In this document: piece after piece, positions 33,101-49,074 of the stretch
Position numbering within the stretch: position 1 is the stretch's first letter
Layout of the letters: each line of letters opens with the position of its first letter
Source: Nipponacmea schrenckii
Taxonomy: Eukaryota; Mollusca; Gastropoda; Lottiidae
Reading direction: 5' to 3'
Length of the DNA stretch: 64,000 nt
Assembly: GCA_030562195.1 (NCBI GenBank)
Contig: JAUJPP010000003.1
Location: forward strand, 19,933,398-19,997,397
Notes under the pieces: generated by a model
Told to the model about the DNA's origin: nothing
Seen by the model: only the letters and a program-made list of their open reading frames with translations
The model's database searches: none
Program-made: the position numbers and the translations under genes

Positions 33101-36100
33101 ATAATCCGTCCAAATTTGTAAAGGGCTTTTTCTTTCCATTTAAATGAGTATAACTTTCTATTTTATTTAGTTAGGTGCAGTAATAAAGATATCTTTACCA
33201 TGTAATGTAGCACAAAGAGCCTCTATTGTGCCCTTAAATGTTTGTATTATAAACTTATTTGAAAAGCTGCTTTGATAAAACTTAAACTAACCTTGGCTTC
33301 TTCTGGTTTGATACGATGGACAACAAATCTTCCTTTTACATCATACAAAATACGGAAATTTTCTCCAGTCTTTTGGATTCCAATTACATCTAAAAGTAAG
33401 GTTAACGAGAGTTATAGAATATATAACATAATAAGTAAACATGGCTTCTTTCACCCTTTGATCTCAAATACCTTCTTAATCCAATAGCCTCTTTCATACC
33501 TTTGTTAAGCATTTATTTAATAAAAATATTCTTAGTCCATTTCTCTTGCAAACGCTGTATGAGCACATGAAATGTTGAGTTAATGAATGTTTGAATTAGT
33601 AGCCTATATCTTTATATCTTGTGCTTCTTTACCTCTGCTTATTACAGAAAATCTTATAAACAGTAAGTTTTTGTCCAGTAATGTACTAACATTTGGTAAT
33701 GCTATAAAGTTATTGTAAAACTGGATAGCGACCGTCTGAAAGATTTTATTTTGGCTTACTTTTGACCACCACAATTCGTACAGAATTGAAGTGACTTCGA
33801 TCAAGCCATTTTCCAAAGAATTATCAACATGTCTCATATTCAACACATCTATGCACACTCTACTGAATTTAATAAGTCTTTCGACTTGAATAAAACATTG
33901 ATTGCCAATTATCCCAAAATATAACTTATACTGAAATACTTGAATTAAATATTCCTTACCCATAAATCCAGTAGGAAAGGTTTTATCTGTTCTAACTTTA
34001 CCATCTACTTTGATGAGCCTCTGCATACAAATCTTTTTAACTTCTTCATAATTTAGAGCATACTTCAATCGATTACGTAACAATACACACATAGGTAAAC
34101 TCTCTCTCAACTTGTGTGGACCTGGAGTTGGTCTTGGGGCCTATATGAAAATTCAAAACATATCAAGACATGTATTCTAAACAATTACTGACACAGATAA
34201 GTAGTGTCAATGATTTTCCATTTAAGAAATTTAAAATTTCATCCCAACACCGGTTTCATTTTACAAAATAGCGATGGCCATCTTAATACGCCCACATTTA
34301 ATTCAGCCAATTTGTCCGGGAGGTTGATAAGAATTATCGGTGAATGAAAGATTTACAATAAATATCATCCAAATCCATCAAGAAAATCAGCTCTGTCAGG
34401 TCCACAAAGAATTTAAAATCAGTAACTCATTGTAATATTTTTCGATTAGCCTGATTTTTAATACATCCTTGGCTGATTACAAAAGCGCACACCAATTTTC
34501 GTCAAAATCCATCAAGAAACCAGCTCTCCATTGTGTCTACAAAGAATTCAAGAACAAGGGCAATAACTAATAGAAAATACTTTTCAATTGGTCTGATTTT
34601 TAACAGGGTTCATCCTTGAGTGATTACAAACTCACACCAAAGTTTCATCAAAATCCATCCAGAAATCAAAGAATTCAATAACAAAGGCAGACACGTTCTT
34701 AAGAACAAGGGCACTAACTCTTATTAAATATTTTTCGATTAATCTGATTTTCAATAGGGTTCATCCTTGGGTTATAACACTCACAAGTTTCATCAAAATC
34801 CATCAAGAAACCAGCTTTCCATCGTATCCACAAACAAATTCAAGAACAAGGGCAATAACTCACACAAAATATTTTTTGATTGGTCTGATTTTTCTTAGAC
34901 TTCAACATTGGGTGATTACAGACTCACACCAAGTTTCGTCAAAATCCATCAAGAAACCAGCTCTCTATCGTGTCCACAACAATTGTGGACAAACAGACGG
35001 ACAGACATTAATGTGTGGGCGTATGAAGAGTGATAAGTTCATAATTGATGACCAAAGCTATTAAAGGGATAATAAACGTTAAAAGAAACATAAAATTTTA
35101 ATTTCACTCAAACTTGACAAATAACAGTATATATCCATCAGTGGACTTACATGGTGTCATCACTCTACATAAAAAGATAGCTTGCCAGGCAAGGTAATAT
35201 ACGCCCACTAGCAGCATTGATTTTGAATAAAAAAATTTCAGTAAGGTAACAATTGGTGGACTAAAATATTCAACCTTCTGCCATAAACTTTTTTTCTAGG
35301 GTCTCTAGTTTCATTAAAAGATAGCTTGCCAGGCAAGGTAACATACGCCCACTGGCAGCATTGAATTTGAAAAATAAATAGAGCAATAACTCAAAAAACA
35401 TTCACTGAATTAATATTGAAGTTAAGGGCAAAAACTCAAAAACTGTTCATGGAAAGTTGTCAAATTAGAACTTGACCACCATCTTATCTATTTCAATACT
35501 CATACCAAGTTTCATCAAATCTATTAAAAAATTGTACCTTATTTTGCACCCACAAATATTTTTGATGCAATTTTACTAAGTCAAGGGCAATAACCCAAAA
35601 ACCATTTGTTAAAAAAAGTTAGAAATTCAAACTTGACTAATGTCTTATCAATTCTGATGCTTACACCAAGTTCCATCAAAATCCTTTGAAAATTAAAGCT
35701 TCATTAAGATCGGATAAAAACTGTAGCCTCAATTGTGGATACAACCCAAATTTGACATGTTTTTTACCAAGTCAAGGGCAATAACTCAAAAACCGCTCAT
35801 ACAATTATTTCTATTTTCGAACTTGACCGAGATTTCATCAATATATACATGTATACCAATTTTATTAAGATCGGATAAAAACTGTTTCCTCTATTGTGGA
35901 TACAACCCAAATTTGACGCGTTTTTACTAAGTCAAGGGTGATAACTCAAAAACCGCTCATGCGATTATTTCTATTTTCAAATTTGACCGAGATATCATCA
36001 ATATATACATGTATACCAAGTTTCATGAAGATCGGATAAAAACTGTAGTCTCTATTGTGGATACAACCCAAATTTGACGCGTTATAAATGTATATATTGA

Positions 36101-39100
36101 TGATATCTCGGTCAAGTTCCAAAATGGAAATTATCGAATGAACAGATTTTGAGTTATTGCCCTTAACTTAGTAAAAACGCGTCAAATTTGGGTTATATCC
36201 ACGATATAGGCTACAGTTTTTATCAGAAATTCAAATTTGACGATTTTTTGATGAATAGTTTACGAGTAATTGCCCTTGACTAAGTAAAATTGCGTAAAAA
36301 TTCATTTTCTGTAGACACTTTAGAAGCTACAATTATCTATGGATTTTAATGAAACTTGGTATGAGCATTGGAATTGATAAGAGGGCGGTCAAGTTCGATT
36401 TGGACGATTTTGCGATAAACAGTTTTGGAGTTATTGCCGCTGCCTCTATATTTGTTGTAGACAAAATAGAAGCTACAATTTTCAATGGATTAAATGAAAC
36501 TTGGTGTGAGCATTGGAATTGATAAGACAACGGTCAAGTTCGAATTTGAAGATTTTGCAATGAATAGTTTTTTAGTTATTGGCCTTGACTTAGTAAGATT
36601 GTGTCAAAATTTTATTGTGGGTTCAATAGAAGCTACAATTTTCAATGGATTTTGATGAAACACATTTCTATGTGGGCGTATAAAAAGAAATAAATTTAAG
36701 CTGAGAAGTGACAAGATCGACATAATTTATTAAATTTTAGACTTGACAATCCAGTCCTTCTGATATCTATGTAAAAGTAATTAGTCTGGGTGACAGAGAC
36801 TACAATTCCCGGGTTTATTGAATTCACGCGTTCGGATTGGTTGTGACGTCGAAAAACGGGAGGGAGGTCTGTCGAATTGTCAATATTGTCGGCTGGAAAA
36901 TAAGTACAAGACTGTTACCCTGAAGTTTTATGCTATATCTCGATCAGCACCACATACATACCCACACAGACAGGGGTGATCACAATATACGACCAAAATA
37001 CATTTTGGGCGTATAAAAACTGGTCTCTATTGTGGCCACAAGCAATTGTGAACGGACGGACAGACGTACGGACAGACGTCCGGACAGACAGGGTCAACCG
37101 CAATATACGTCCACATTATATGTGGGCATATAAAAATGTTTGGATAAACATTGTAGCCTGTATCACACCCACAAGCTGAATTTGACGAATTCTCACTAAG
37201 AAAGGGGGCGTAACTCACCAACCGTAAAAGTCAGACAACTGATTTTCGAAAGAACCGGGATTTTAAGATGACAAAGACACCTACCAAGATTCGAAAAGAT
37301 CAGAAAAAAAAATTGTGGCCTGTATCGCACCCACAAGCTGAATTTGACAAATTTTCGCTAAAAAAGAGAGCATAACTCACCAACAGAACCGAGATTTTAT
37401 GATGACAGAGACACATACCAAGTTTCATTGTAATCCAATGAAAACTGTGGTCTCTATTGTGGCCACAAGCAATTGTGGACGGACGGACGGACGGGGTCAA
37501 CCGCAATATACGTCCACATTATATGTGGGCGTATAAAAATTGTTCTGTCTAGAGTGTTTACAAGCTAAAATTGAACGAGTTTTCAAGAACAAGAGCAGTA
37601 ACTCATACTAAAAATTTTTTTGATTTGGTTTTCAATAAGGTTCATTCTTGGGTAAAAACAAATACTCAAGCCAAGTTTTATCAAAATCCATTGTTTTTTT
37701 TTTTTTCTAGTGTGTTTACAAGCTAAAACTGAATGCGTTTTCAAAAACAAGGGCAATTACTGATAAATATTTTTCGATTTAACTGAATTTCAATCCTTAG
37801 GGTTCATCCTTAGGTGATTACAAATACTCATGCCAAGCTACTTCTTAATCGCTCAATTTGTATCAAATATATTTCGATATTTTCTATTTTCAAAAGGGTT
37901 CATCCTTGGGTGATATTAAACAATTTCAACAAGCTTTGTCAAAATCGGTCAATAACTGTGCATTGTAGAGTGTTTTAAAGCCAAAAATTGAACGCGTTTT
38001 CAAAAACAAGGGCAATAAGTGATAATTTTTTTTCGATTTGACTGGTTTTCAATTGGCTTCATCCTTAGGTGATAACAAATACTCAGTTTCATTAAAATCC
38101 ATTAAAAATTGTTCTCTCAAGAGTGTTTACAAGCTAAAATTAAACGCGTTTTCAAGAACAAGGGCAATAACTCATACTAAATGTTTTTCGATTTCGCTGA
38201 TTTTTGATAGGGTTTATCCTTGAGTTATAACATACTCTCACACCAAGTTTCATCAAAATCGGTCAAGAATTGCACGTTGTAGAGTGTTTACGAGCCATTC
38301 AAGAACAAGGGCACGAACTCATACTAATTTTTTTCCGATTTCGCTGATTTTCAATAGGGTTCATCCTTGCTAGATCATTAACACTCATATTAAGTTTCAT
38401 CGAAATTTGTCAAGAATTACACCGGGTAGAGTGTTTACGAGCAATTGTGGACGGACGGACGGATGTGGGTGACAATATACGCCCCCCCATTTCATGTGGG
38501 CGTATAAAAATCAGGCAAGAATTGCACATTGTAGAGTGTTTACGAGCCATTCAAGAACAAGGGCAAAAACTCATACTAAATTTTTTCCGATTTTGCTGAT
38601 TTTAAATAGGGTTCATCCTCGAGTGATCATAAACACTCATATAAAGTTTCAATTAAATCCGTCAAGAATTGCACCTTGTATAGTGTTTACGAGCAATTGT
38701 GGACAGACAGACGGATGGAAGTGGGCGACGACAATATACGCCCACCCATTTCATGTGGGCGTATAAAGATGAATACATCAGGTGTCAGCTGAACATGGGC
38801 TTGAAATTCATGAACAGAGTCCAAATTGAACCATGAACCACATTGTTGTGCTCCTCTCTAGCATTCACTGATGTAAGAGGGGGGGGGGGGGTAACTTTTT
38901 TTTTCTTAAGGGGGTCGACAACCTTATCGTTCGAGGTGTATTTCTGTCAAGAAACGTATTAAGTTTATATGCATTCTATTTGGCATTAAGGGGGTTGACA
39001 ACCTTATCGTTCGAAGTGTATTTCAATCAAGAAACGTATTAAGTTTATATCCATTCTATTTGGCATTAAAAGAAACTCATCTAGTAAAAATTTTAGCTCA

Positions 39101-40832
39101 ATCGCTTCAGTAGTTCGTCTGATATCCGTCTGTGAAGATAATCTATTTATAGAACAAAACGGGGTATTCCTCTATGTAGACGTACAAATTACGTTGTAAG
39201 TTGACATTTGTGATTACAACGTCATCGGCTAAATAAACATTCTCTACGTTTGCCGGTCAGTTATTGTTAATATCGGCACGCGAAGTAAGAGTTTGTGTAT
39301 CGGGGGAATCCAGAAGTCACGTGATGTCCCATAAATCTTTACGTCACATGTAAACAAAGAAAATTTTATGATTGTTGGGTAGGGGTGTTTTGACATGTGC
39401 TAATACATTGTTTTAGCACTCAAATTGTGTGGATATCGGTGCATATCGATGCCTAAAAGGTGCTTAAAGATTTCTACAGCATGAAAGACAATCTTTTAAC
39501 AACATGATCGTTAATTACGTAAGGTTTACATGTGTTTGCAAAATGTTGAAAAAAAATGCCATTTTTCCAAAAGCATATCTCGCTTACAATTTATCCGATT
39601 TTTACAAACTTTGGCTTTCAGCTTAAGCTTACGATGTCCTCTATAACTTTACGTTGGCTTTTTTTTATAAATTGAATAGTTTTTTAAAAATTCAATTTTT
39701 CGTAAATGCACTTGCAAAATTTTGATTTCTATCAATATCTTCAAAACAAAACAAAATTTTCCAAAAAGCCAATGTAATTTTGTAGAGATACATGTAGACT
39801 TGCGTTGTGCAAAATTTCAACCTTCTATATTGACGTTTTTTTCGTTCATCTTTTATACCCTATTTCTTAAAGTTGAAATGTCATAAAGAAATAAATTTTA
39901 TATTTTTGGATAGCTGAAAGTCCCCTCTTTCCATTGATATTTAAATATTTCAGATAGGTGGAAAAGAAGTGGTTGAAATCGTCTATTTTTTGTACATAGG
40001 TTTAGGGTTGTCAACCCCCTTAATCGGATTTCCAGAAAATCATTAGCACTATAAAGATAGAATGCAAACAAATGAGCTTATGAATTTCTAGAAGACTACC
40101 AGTATAATGTGTATACTTACAAAAACGCCACCAAGCTTGTCCAACATCCATGACTTTGGTGCGGTTACACGCTTTAGATGTTTTCTAGCACCTCGATAAC
40201 CCTGAAAGAGTAAAATATTAATTTAGCAACAATAAATATTGAACTTAGTTTCTTTTTTTTACATTAAGTTATGGGAGGAAACCACACTGTAAGTGGTATT
40301 GATTTGCAGCTAATAATAAAATACCTTGAATTTGAGCTTGCTAGCGGATATAAATAAGAAAGGCACAAATATGATCTAAACTTTATTAGCATTGTCTGAT
40401 CCCCATAAACAAACTTCAAACTGAACTTCCGTCACACACGTCTTGGTTGAACTCCACTCAACGAGGACCACTCGATCTAGTTAGTCTCGACGACTACCCA
40501 AACGAGGACACATTACCTTGAACTGATTCGCAGAAAAATCAGCATATAAATTGGCCTGCAGAGCATCATCTCATACAAATTATTTGATGCCGAATTGCAT
40601 TAGTGGTGCTGTCAACCACGTTTGGGAAGCCATAAGAAGTCGTGTCATAACGATGTACACGTGAAATTCTTGGCCTAAACCAAAAATTAGTAGATTGTAT
40701 CAGATAAATATAACCTTCAACGCATTGAAAGATGCTAGGTGGTACGATCACGCTCTTGAGATACACACATATAAATAATAAATGCGTTAGATGGCTGGAT
40801 TTAATGTAAATGCTATGGGACAGCCTTACCAT
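30172..40832 (-). CDS. RPS4: 40S ribosomal protein S4 (eS4)
   Basis: Structural protein of the small ribosomal subunit. Seven coding exons: 40832-40830 (the ATG alone), 40201-40121, 34140-33960, 33389-33292, 33095-32924, 30732-30603, 30307-30172 (801 nt, 266 aa; human is 263); GT-AG and in phase throughout. Exon 2 begins [20 protein letters not shown]; exon 3 has the S4 RNA-binding region ([33 protein letters not shown]); exon 4 [15 protein letters not shown]; exon 5 the central domain ([12 protein letters not shown]); exon 6 the KOW-like [16 protein letters not shown]; exon 7 [15 protein letters not shown]. Three introns each hold an H/ACA-like RNA. Intron 2 is about 6 kb of mobile elements, long for a ribosomal protein gene. 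An upstream 5' TOP tract supports the start. Confidence 0.96.
30453..30580 (-). ncRNA. H/ACA snoRNA-like RNA, copy 1 (RPS4 intron 6)
   Basis: About 128 nt, same strand as the host gene. 5' hairpin: lower stem TGGCTT/AAGCCA, bulge pocket, upper stem CACTTCAATTC/GAATTGTGGTG (one mismatch). Hinge AAATAAAATC fits the H box ANANNA. 3' hairpin: upper stem GTTAT..AGTT/AACT..ATAGC with a four-base loop. It ends TTAGTACACAT, placing ACA three bases from the end. Relative to the other copies, one stem base is changed to a G-U pair and the loop is shorter, while pairing is kept. Target site not determined. Confidence 0.72.
30795..31938 (+). mobile_element. Pearl-like element, core type 2, in RPS4 intron 5
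   Basis: Left end is degraded (GATTGCCTAGCAAGATACAC CCAC). About seven type 2 cores (CAAGTGCAATAACTCAAA, TTGTCCGAGATCTCATCAAT, AAATGATCACAGCAAATTTC, GCGTTCACAAGCCAATTTTG), then ACAGGGGTGACGACAATATA and TTGTGGGCGTATAAAAA. Antisense to RPS4. Confidence 0.8.
31939..32455 (+). mobile_element. Pearl-like element, core type 1, short copy
   Basis: Directly follows the previous element. Contains about three type 1 cores (AAAAACAAGGGCAATAACTG, TTTTCAATAGGGATCATCC) and ends GACGGATGGACATGGATGAC, TATTCCATGTGGGCATATAG. Left end reduced to the inner CTTAGCAGTACAGTAACAATC part. Confidence 0.7.
32520..32650 (-). ncRNA. H/ACA snoRNA-like RNA, copy 2 (RPS4 intron 5)
   Basis: Nearly identical to copy 3 over about 130 nt, and unlike the intron around it. 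Lower stem of hairpin 1 has lost its outermost pair (AGGCTT against AAGCCA); the upper stem CACTTCAATTC/GAATTGTGGTG is intact. H box AAATAAAATC; hairpin 2 upper stem GCTAT..AGTT/AACT..ATAGC; end TTAGTACATA. Confidence 0.72.
33679..33809 (-). ncRNA. H/ACA snoRNA-like RNA, copy 3 (RPS4 intron 3)
   Basis: Between exons 3 and 4, same strand as the host. Hairpin 1 lower stem TGGCTT/AAGCCA and 11-bp upper stem complete; H box AAATAAAATC; hairpin 2 GCTATCCAGTT/AACTTTATAGC around loop TTACAAT; ACA box in TTAGTACATT. The likely pseudouridylation pocket strands of hairpin 1 are GATCGAAGT and GTCAAAAGT. The lower stem of hairpin 2 is weak, so its fold is the least certain part. Confidence 0.74.
34288..35030 (+). 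mobile_element. Pearl-like element, core type 1, in RPS4 intron 2
   Basis: About five cores with variants AAACCAGCTCTCCATTGTGT and TTTCGATTAATCTGATTTTC; right end GTGGACAAACAGACGGACAG, ATGTGTGGGCGTATGA. A short CGCCCACATTTAATTC at the left looks like a remnant of another terminus. Confidence 0.7.
35059..35174 (+). mobile_element. MITE fragment
   Basis: TATTAAAGGGATAATAAACG, AACATAAAATTTTAA, ATCCATCAGTGGACTTACAT and GGTGTCAT match the left half of the MITE at 21682-22023. The right half is missing; a pearl-like left end follows at once. Confidence 0.65.
35178..36683 (+). mobile_element. Pearl-like element, core type 2, with internal inverted repeat
   Basis: Two left ends in a row (35178 and 35319, AGATAGCTTGCCAGGCAAGG), then type 2 cores. 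Around 36085 the direction of the cores reverses: CCAAATTTGACGCGTTTTTA CTAAG at 35910 is mirrored by CTTAGTAAAAACGCGTCAAA at 36169. The right side ends with ATTTCTATGTGGGCGTATAA and AAAG. Confidence 0.8.
37010..37536 (+). mobile_element. Pearl-like element, core type 3, in RPS4 intron 2
   Basis: Closely related to the reversed element in CUEDC2 intron 5: ATGTTTGGATAAACATTGTA, CACCCACAAGCTGAATTTGA, and two right ends (37115-37136 and 37505-37536: GGTCAACCGCAATATACGTC, ATATGTGGGCGTATAAAAA) with GGACGGACGGACGG tracts. Confidence 0.8.
37537..38768 (+). mobile_element. Two adjoining pearl-like elements, core type 1
   Basis: Cores run to a right end at 38480-38512 (CCCCATTTCATGTGGGCGTA TAAAAA); one and a half more cores follow and a second right end at 38740-38768. 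The last 480 bases of the first match the right ends of the copies at 17563, 29164 and 60585. Confidence 0.78.
38906..40023. mobile_element. Putative TTAA-flanked DNA transposon remnant (piggyBac-like MITE)
   Basis: TTAA at 38906-38909 then GGGGGTCGACAACC; the other end is GGTTGTCAACCCCC then TTAA at 40020-40023. The 14-bp terminal inverted repeats have one mismatch, and TTAA target duplication is a hallmark of piggyBac-type elements. An 82-bp tandem duplication follows the left end (38910-38991 and 38992-39073). No transposase frame, so non-autonomous. A run of 13 G lies just outside at 38879-38891. Confidence 0.65.
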
Positions 40833-41350
40833 CTTGAATGGCTACCACTGAAAAGACCGTCCCAGAAGTCTTCATAAACAAGGACCAGTTCCGGTGTATA
40901 TAGAAAATGTGAAAAGCAATTGCATTCGATGTCTATTTATAGATGACCAATGGGTATTCATGTAACATAATAAAATAGTCCGAAATTTCTTCGTTTAGAA
41001 TTATTCATATGAATGGAACTGTTTTCGGGTTATACTTAAAATCTTAATTTTTTTAATGATTATGTCAATAACACTCCGCAGTAAAGAGCAGTGAGAACTA
41101 TTGAAAATACTGCAAACTAAGCAAATATACACATACATACAAAAATACCGTTTTGAGAATTTATAGATAGGATCTTCCAAGTCTTCAATTTATATGAATG
41201 TGTCTATTATAAAAGTACACTAGATATTCAAGTCTAAATATGTGTATGACCGTCGAAGAAATAAAACACTTCCTTCTAACCGGAAGTAAAAGACTTTAAT
41301 GGAGGATATTAATGTAATGTTTTTTTAGACATCAAATTTAAGTCATCACA
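40833..41350. promoter_or_regulatory. Shared head-to-head promoter region of RPS4 and MTF-1
   Basis: Only 518 bases separate the two start codons. On the RPS4 side a pyrimidine tract GGTCTTTTCAG (40847-40857 on the minus strand) about 20 bases before the ATG fits a 5' TOP transcription start, the signature of growth-regulated ribosomal protein mRNAs. No consensus metal response element (TGCRCNC) was noticed on the MTF-1 side. Confidence 0.6.
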
Positions 41351-45799
<4,449 letters not shown>

Positions 45800-47311
45800 A
45801 CTGATTAACATTTTTGTAAAGTAACAAAATCTAATATATATCAAAGTTATTTTAGTGCTAGGCTGCAATGCTGTTATGTCTATGAAATTTGTTGGTGTGT
45901 CAGTTGTTTTTACTAATTTGTTGCATATCCAGTCAATTTAATGTGTTCATACATTTAAATTTATGTTCTATTTGAGAATGTATTATTGCTTAGCTAGCTC
46001 TTATTATTTATTGAGACTCTTAGTAAGGCTTTTTAATCAAAAAATCGCTGTTCACTTGACTATTGGATTGATTGGTCTGTTTTGACTAAAACCATTTTGT
46101 TGCACGTAAAGAAAAGCAAAATATAACATAGCAATAACCCTTTCAGAAGTAAAATTTTTAGTGAGCTTGATTTTCATTGTATTTTTTGGGCATTTCGACT
46201 GGAAGAGAAACAAAGATGACCTTTCTCAAAGATTATTTGGGATGAATTCCATTTCTGATTTTCATATTGAAAATTGATACGTTATGTTCATAATAAGGTT
46301 ATAAAGACATCTTTAAATCTGAATTCCTTCTTACTGCATAATAAGATTTATTCAGATGGTGCTAAAATGATCAAATGCTTACACACCGTCAAAAAGGTGT
46401 TTGCACAACATGGAAAATATAATCAAAATTTACATTATTGTTTATTTATTTTAGCTTATTTATTTCTATTTATTATTGTTAAATTGTTCTAGGATTCTTT
46501 AGAATTTTAGGTTATGAGAAATATGCATTATGTTCAAATTTATGTGAAAATTCACAGTATTATGTTCACAGATCTGTCTTAAAATTATTCCAAACTTATC
46601 ATATCCTGCTTGTATTTCTCTTGACGCTTGATTTAATTTTCACAGTTTTACTATTGCCTTGTATTTTCATTATTAACTATGTTTGATATTTTTCATTGAT
46701 TGAACTCCTTGATTGCTTTATTTGAAACTTTGTTAAAAATGATTTTAAGAGTAGATTACACTATAGAGTTTTGTCTGGAATTATGATGATGAATTATATG
46801 AATGAAGTTAGTAAGTTATGAAGTTGTAAATGAATACAAAACAAAAAGGCCACAAAATATGGTTTTTCTTAACATATAAAAATTTCACCGATTCAGAGCT
46901 AAATCTGTTCAAAATATTTTTTATAAACTGGAAGTATCTCCCCATTTACTTTTTTTTTTATTTTGAAAGTACTATGTAATATTTACATTTCTACTATCAC
47001 TCCCTTCAATGAACTAGTTAAACAAACCGGCAATTATTTTCCAATAACTGTAGTTTGTCACGTGATACTATGACGTGCTTGACGTCGTCAAGGCACCACA
47101 TAATGACACAATCTAAGATTTGTGGCAAATTCAAAGGAACCGATCATAAAAAAGTGAAAATTGACTTTGTCATTTAATCAGTTTGTCACGTGATCAACTA
47201 CGTTTACACACCAATAATGCTATTGAGACCAATGTTTAATCCTTAAATAATGTTAAAGTGAAGTTGAAACTGGACTTCATAGAATTTTGTTTTGTTTTGA
47301 ATATTGTATTT
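45800..47311. other. MTF-1 3' UTR and flank, no gene seen
   Basis: AT-rich sequence with no convincing coding region. Two short blocks near 47040-47200 repeat the motif GTCACGTGAT (47055 and 47184), possible E-box pairs, in an otherwise featureless stretch. Confidence 0.4.
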
Positions 47312-47730
47312 TTATATGCCCACATTATAATGTGAAAATTCTGAATAAAGATTGGAGTTGAACAAAACCACTCATGAAGATGATTAATGATGAATGGTTT
47401 TTGAGTTATTGCACTTGACTTAGTAAAAACCCATCAAAATTGGCTTGTGAACGTGACACAGACTACAGTTTTCATCAAATTTGAATGAAACTTGCTGTGA
47501 TCATTTATATTCATGAGATCTCGGACAAGTTCGAAATTGGTGATTTTTCGTTGAACGGGTTTTAAGTTATTGGACATAATTTGGAAAAATGTGTCAAAAT
47601 TGGCTTGTGAACATAATAATTTTAATCGAATTTGAATGAAATTTGCTGTAAACTTTTATATTGATGAGATCTCGGACAAGTTCAAAATCTTAGACAAGTT
47701 TGATAGTGACAATTGTTAAGAGTTCTATAA
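47312..47730 (-). mobile_element. Truncated pearl-like element, core type 2
   Basis: Reversed right end TTTTTATATGCCCACATTAT without microsatellite, then about two and a half cores (GAATGGTTTTTGAGTTATTG, GATCATTTATATTCATGAGA, TCTCGGACAAGTTCGAAATT). No left end. Confidence 0.7.
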
Positions 47731-49074
47731 CAATGATTTCTCCCTTAATTGTCAATATTGGTAAACCAAGAAATTGAGGAAATCATATCTGTGTCTAAAG
47801 GAACAAACAATTCATTAACAATTTTTTTATTGTTGTTATTTTGAATCTGGTACCTTCTACCCCTTTAAATTTAAATATTACATATCTGTGTTCAATAACA
47901 TTATAGTCCAATCATTGGCTTAAAGAGAGGATCAATAGGTTTAATTTCCACAATTCAAATTTTCAATCAATCAGGCAGTTCCACTAAAAACTGTGTGCTT
48001 TATTGCGTCACTAATTATTCCTTATGTGTTACATGCAAATTTTGTGATTAGTTTTAGTGCTTTAGATTTGTGGTTAAAAAAGTGGAATAGGGCAAATTGA
48101 TGCTATTAGTGTCCCTGATACACAAAATGTTTAACAAAAAGTCCAATTTTGCATGAAGCACCAAGTCAGATGAAAAATTTATTTTGAATATATATTCCCT
48201 CTAAACTCATGATATATTTAGAAAGTAGTTTATAGTGTGTATGTTATAATATATAATAATATATTATATGTTATAATATTATACATTTATATCAATTGTC
48301 AAACCTTTAGTTGAGGTTAATGATATCTAATGTTGAATAGCATAACTGGTGAAAAAGGGTAAATTATATTATTAGCAATGTTTTTGAAAAACCTCTGGGT
48401 GAAGTTTTAGTAATATATTACAATAAAAATATTTATCATGTTGTGTTGTTAAAGAAGCTGTTTAACTACATACTAAATGATAAGAGTTTTCAGTTTATGT
48501 CTCTCTTAAACACAGAATATTTGTATTTATTTGATGTGTTGACATAATTAAGTGTCAAGATCAAGATCAGTTGAAGGGTAGCTTTTTTTGAAGAACATTT
48601 CAATTGTGTTTAAAACAGTCCCACTTTCTTCACACTATGATTTTTATATTTCAAAATATATCCTTGCCATACAGCCATATTACCTTACACATCTTCACAA
48701 TGTCAAGCTATTAGGAACTTGACAGAAATTCTGTAAATACTTTGGCTGCACTATATTTAAGGGGCTATGATTGTCTGTTTTGGCAAGTGTTACTGCATTT
48801 CTGCTATACAAGAATTGTGACTATTGCAGTCAAGGTATTAAAATGTTTTTTTGTTTATTCATGATTACTGGTATTCCTTATTTGTTATTATGTAGCATAT
48901 TATTACTTTATGATATTAATAATTAAATATGTCTTGCTGTGATATTGATGAAATGTTAATTGTAATCATTAGTAATCTGTAAAAATTTTCTGTTGGTCAG
49001 TATGCTATTGTTTTTGCTGTAAAATTATTTTGGAGCGCTGTAATCCGGTTCCAACTAAAAGCCGTTTATAAGAC
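47731..49074. other. Gene-free AT-rich stretch
   Basis: No coding sequence. A TTATAATATATAATAATATA-type AT palindromic run occurs at 48243-48292. Confidence 0.4.

Noticed and set aside
33180..33290. Possible fourth H/ACA RNA in RPS4 intron 4 (GCACAA/TTGTGC hairpin followed by ACA)
   Set aside because: Only one hairpin is visible, no convincing first hairpin or H box, and no similarity to the three copies.
33604..34110. 168-codon minus-strand open frame
   Set aside because: Its first 50 codons are RPS4 exon 3; the rest is read-through into intron 3 and across the snoRNA-like copy. The exon ends at 33960 in phase with exon 4.
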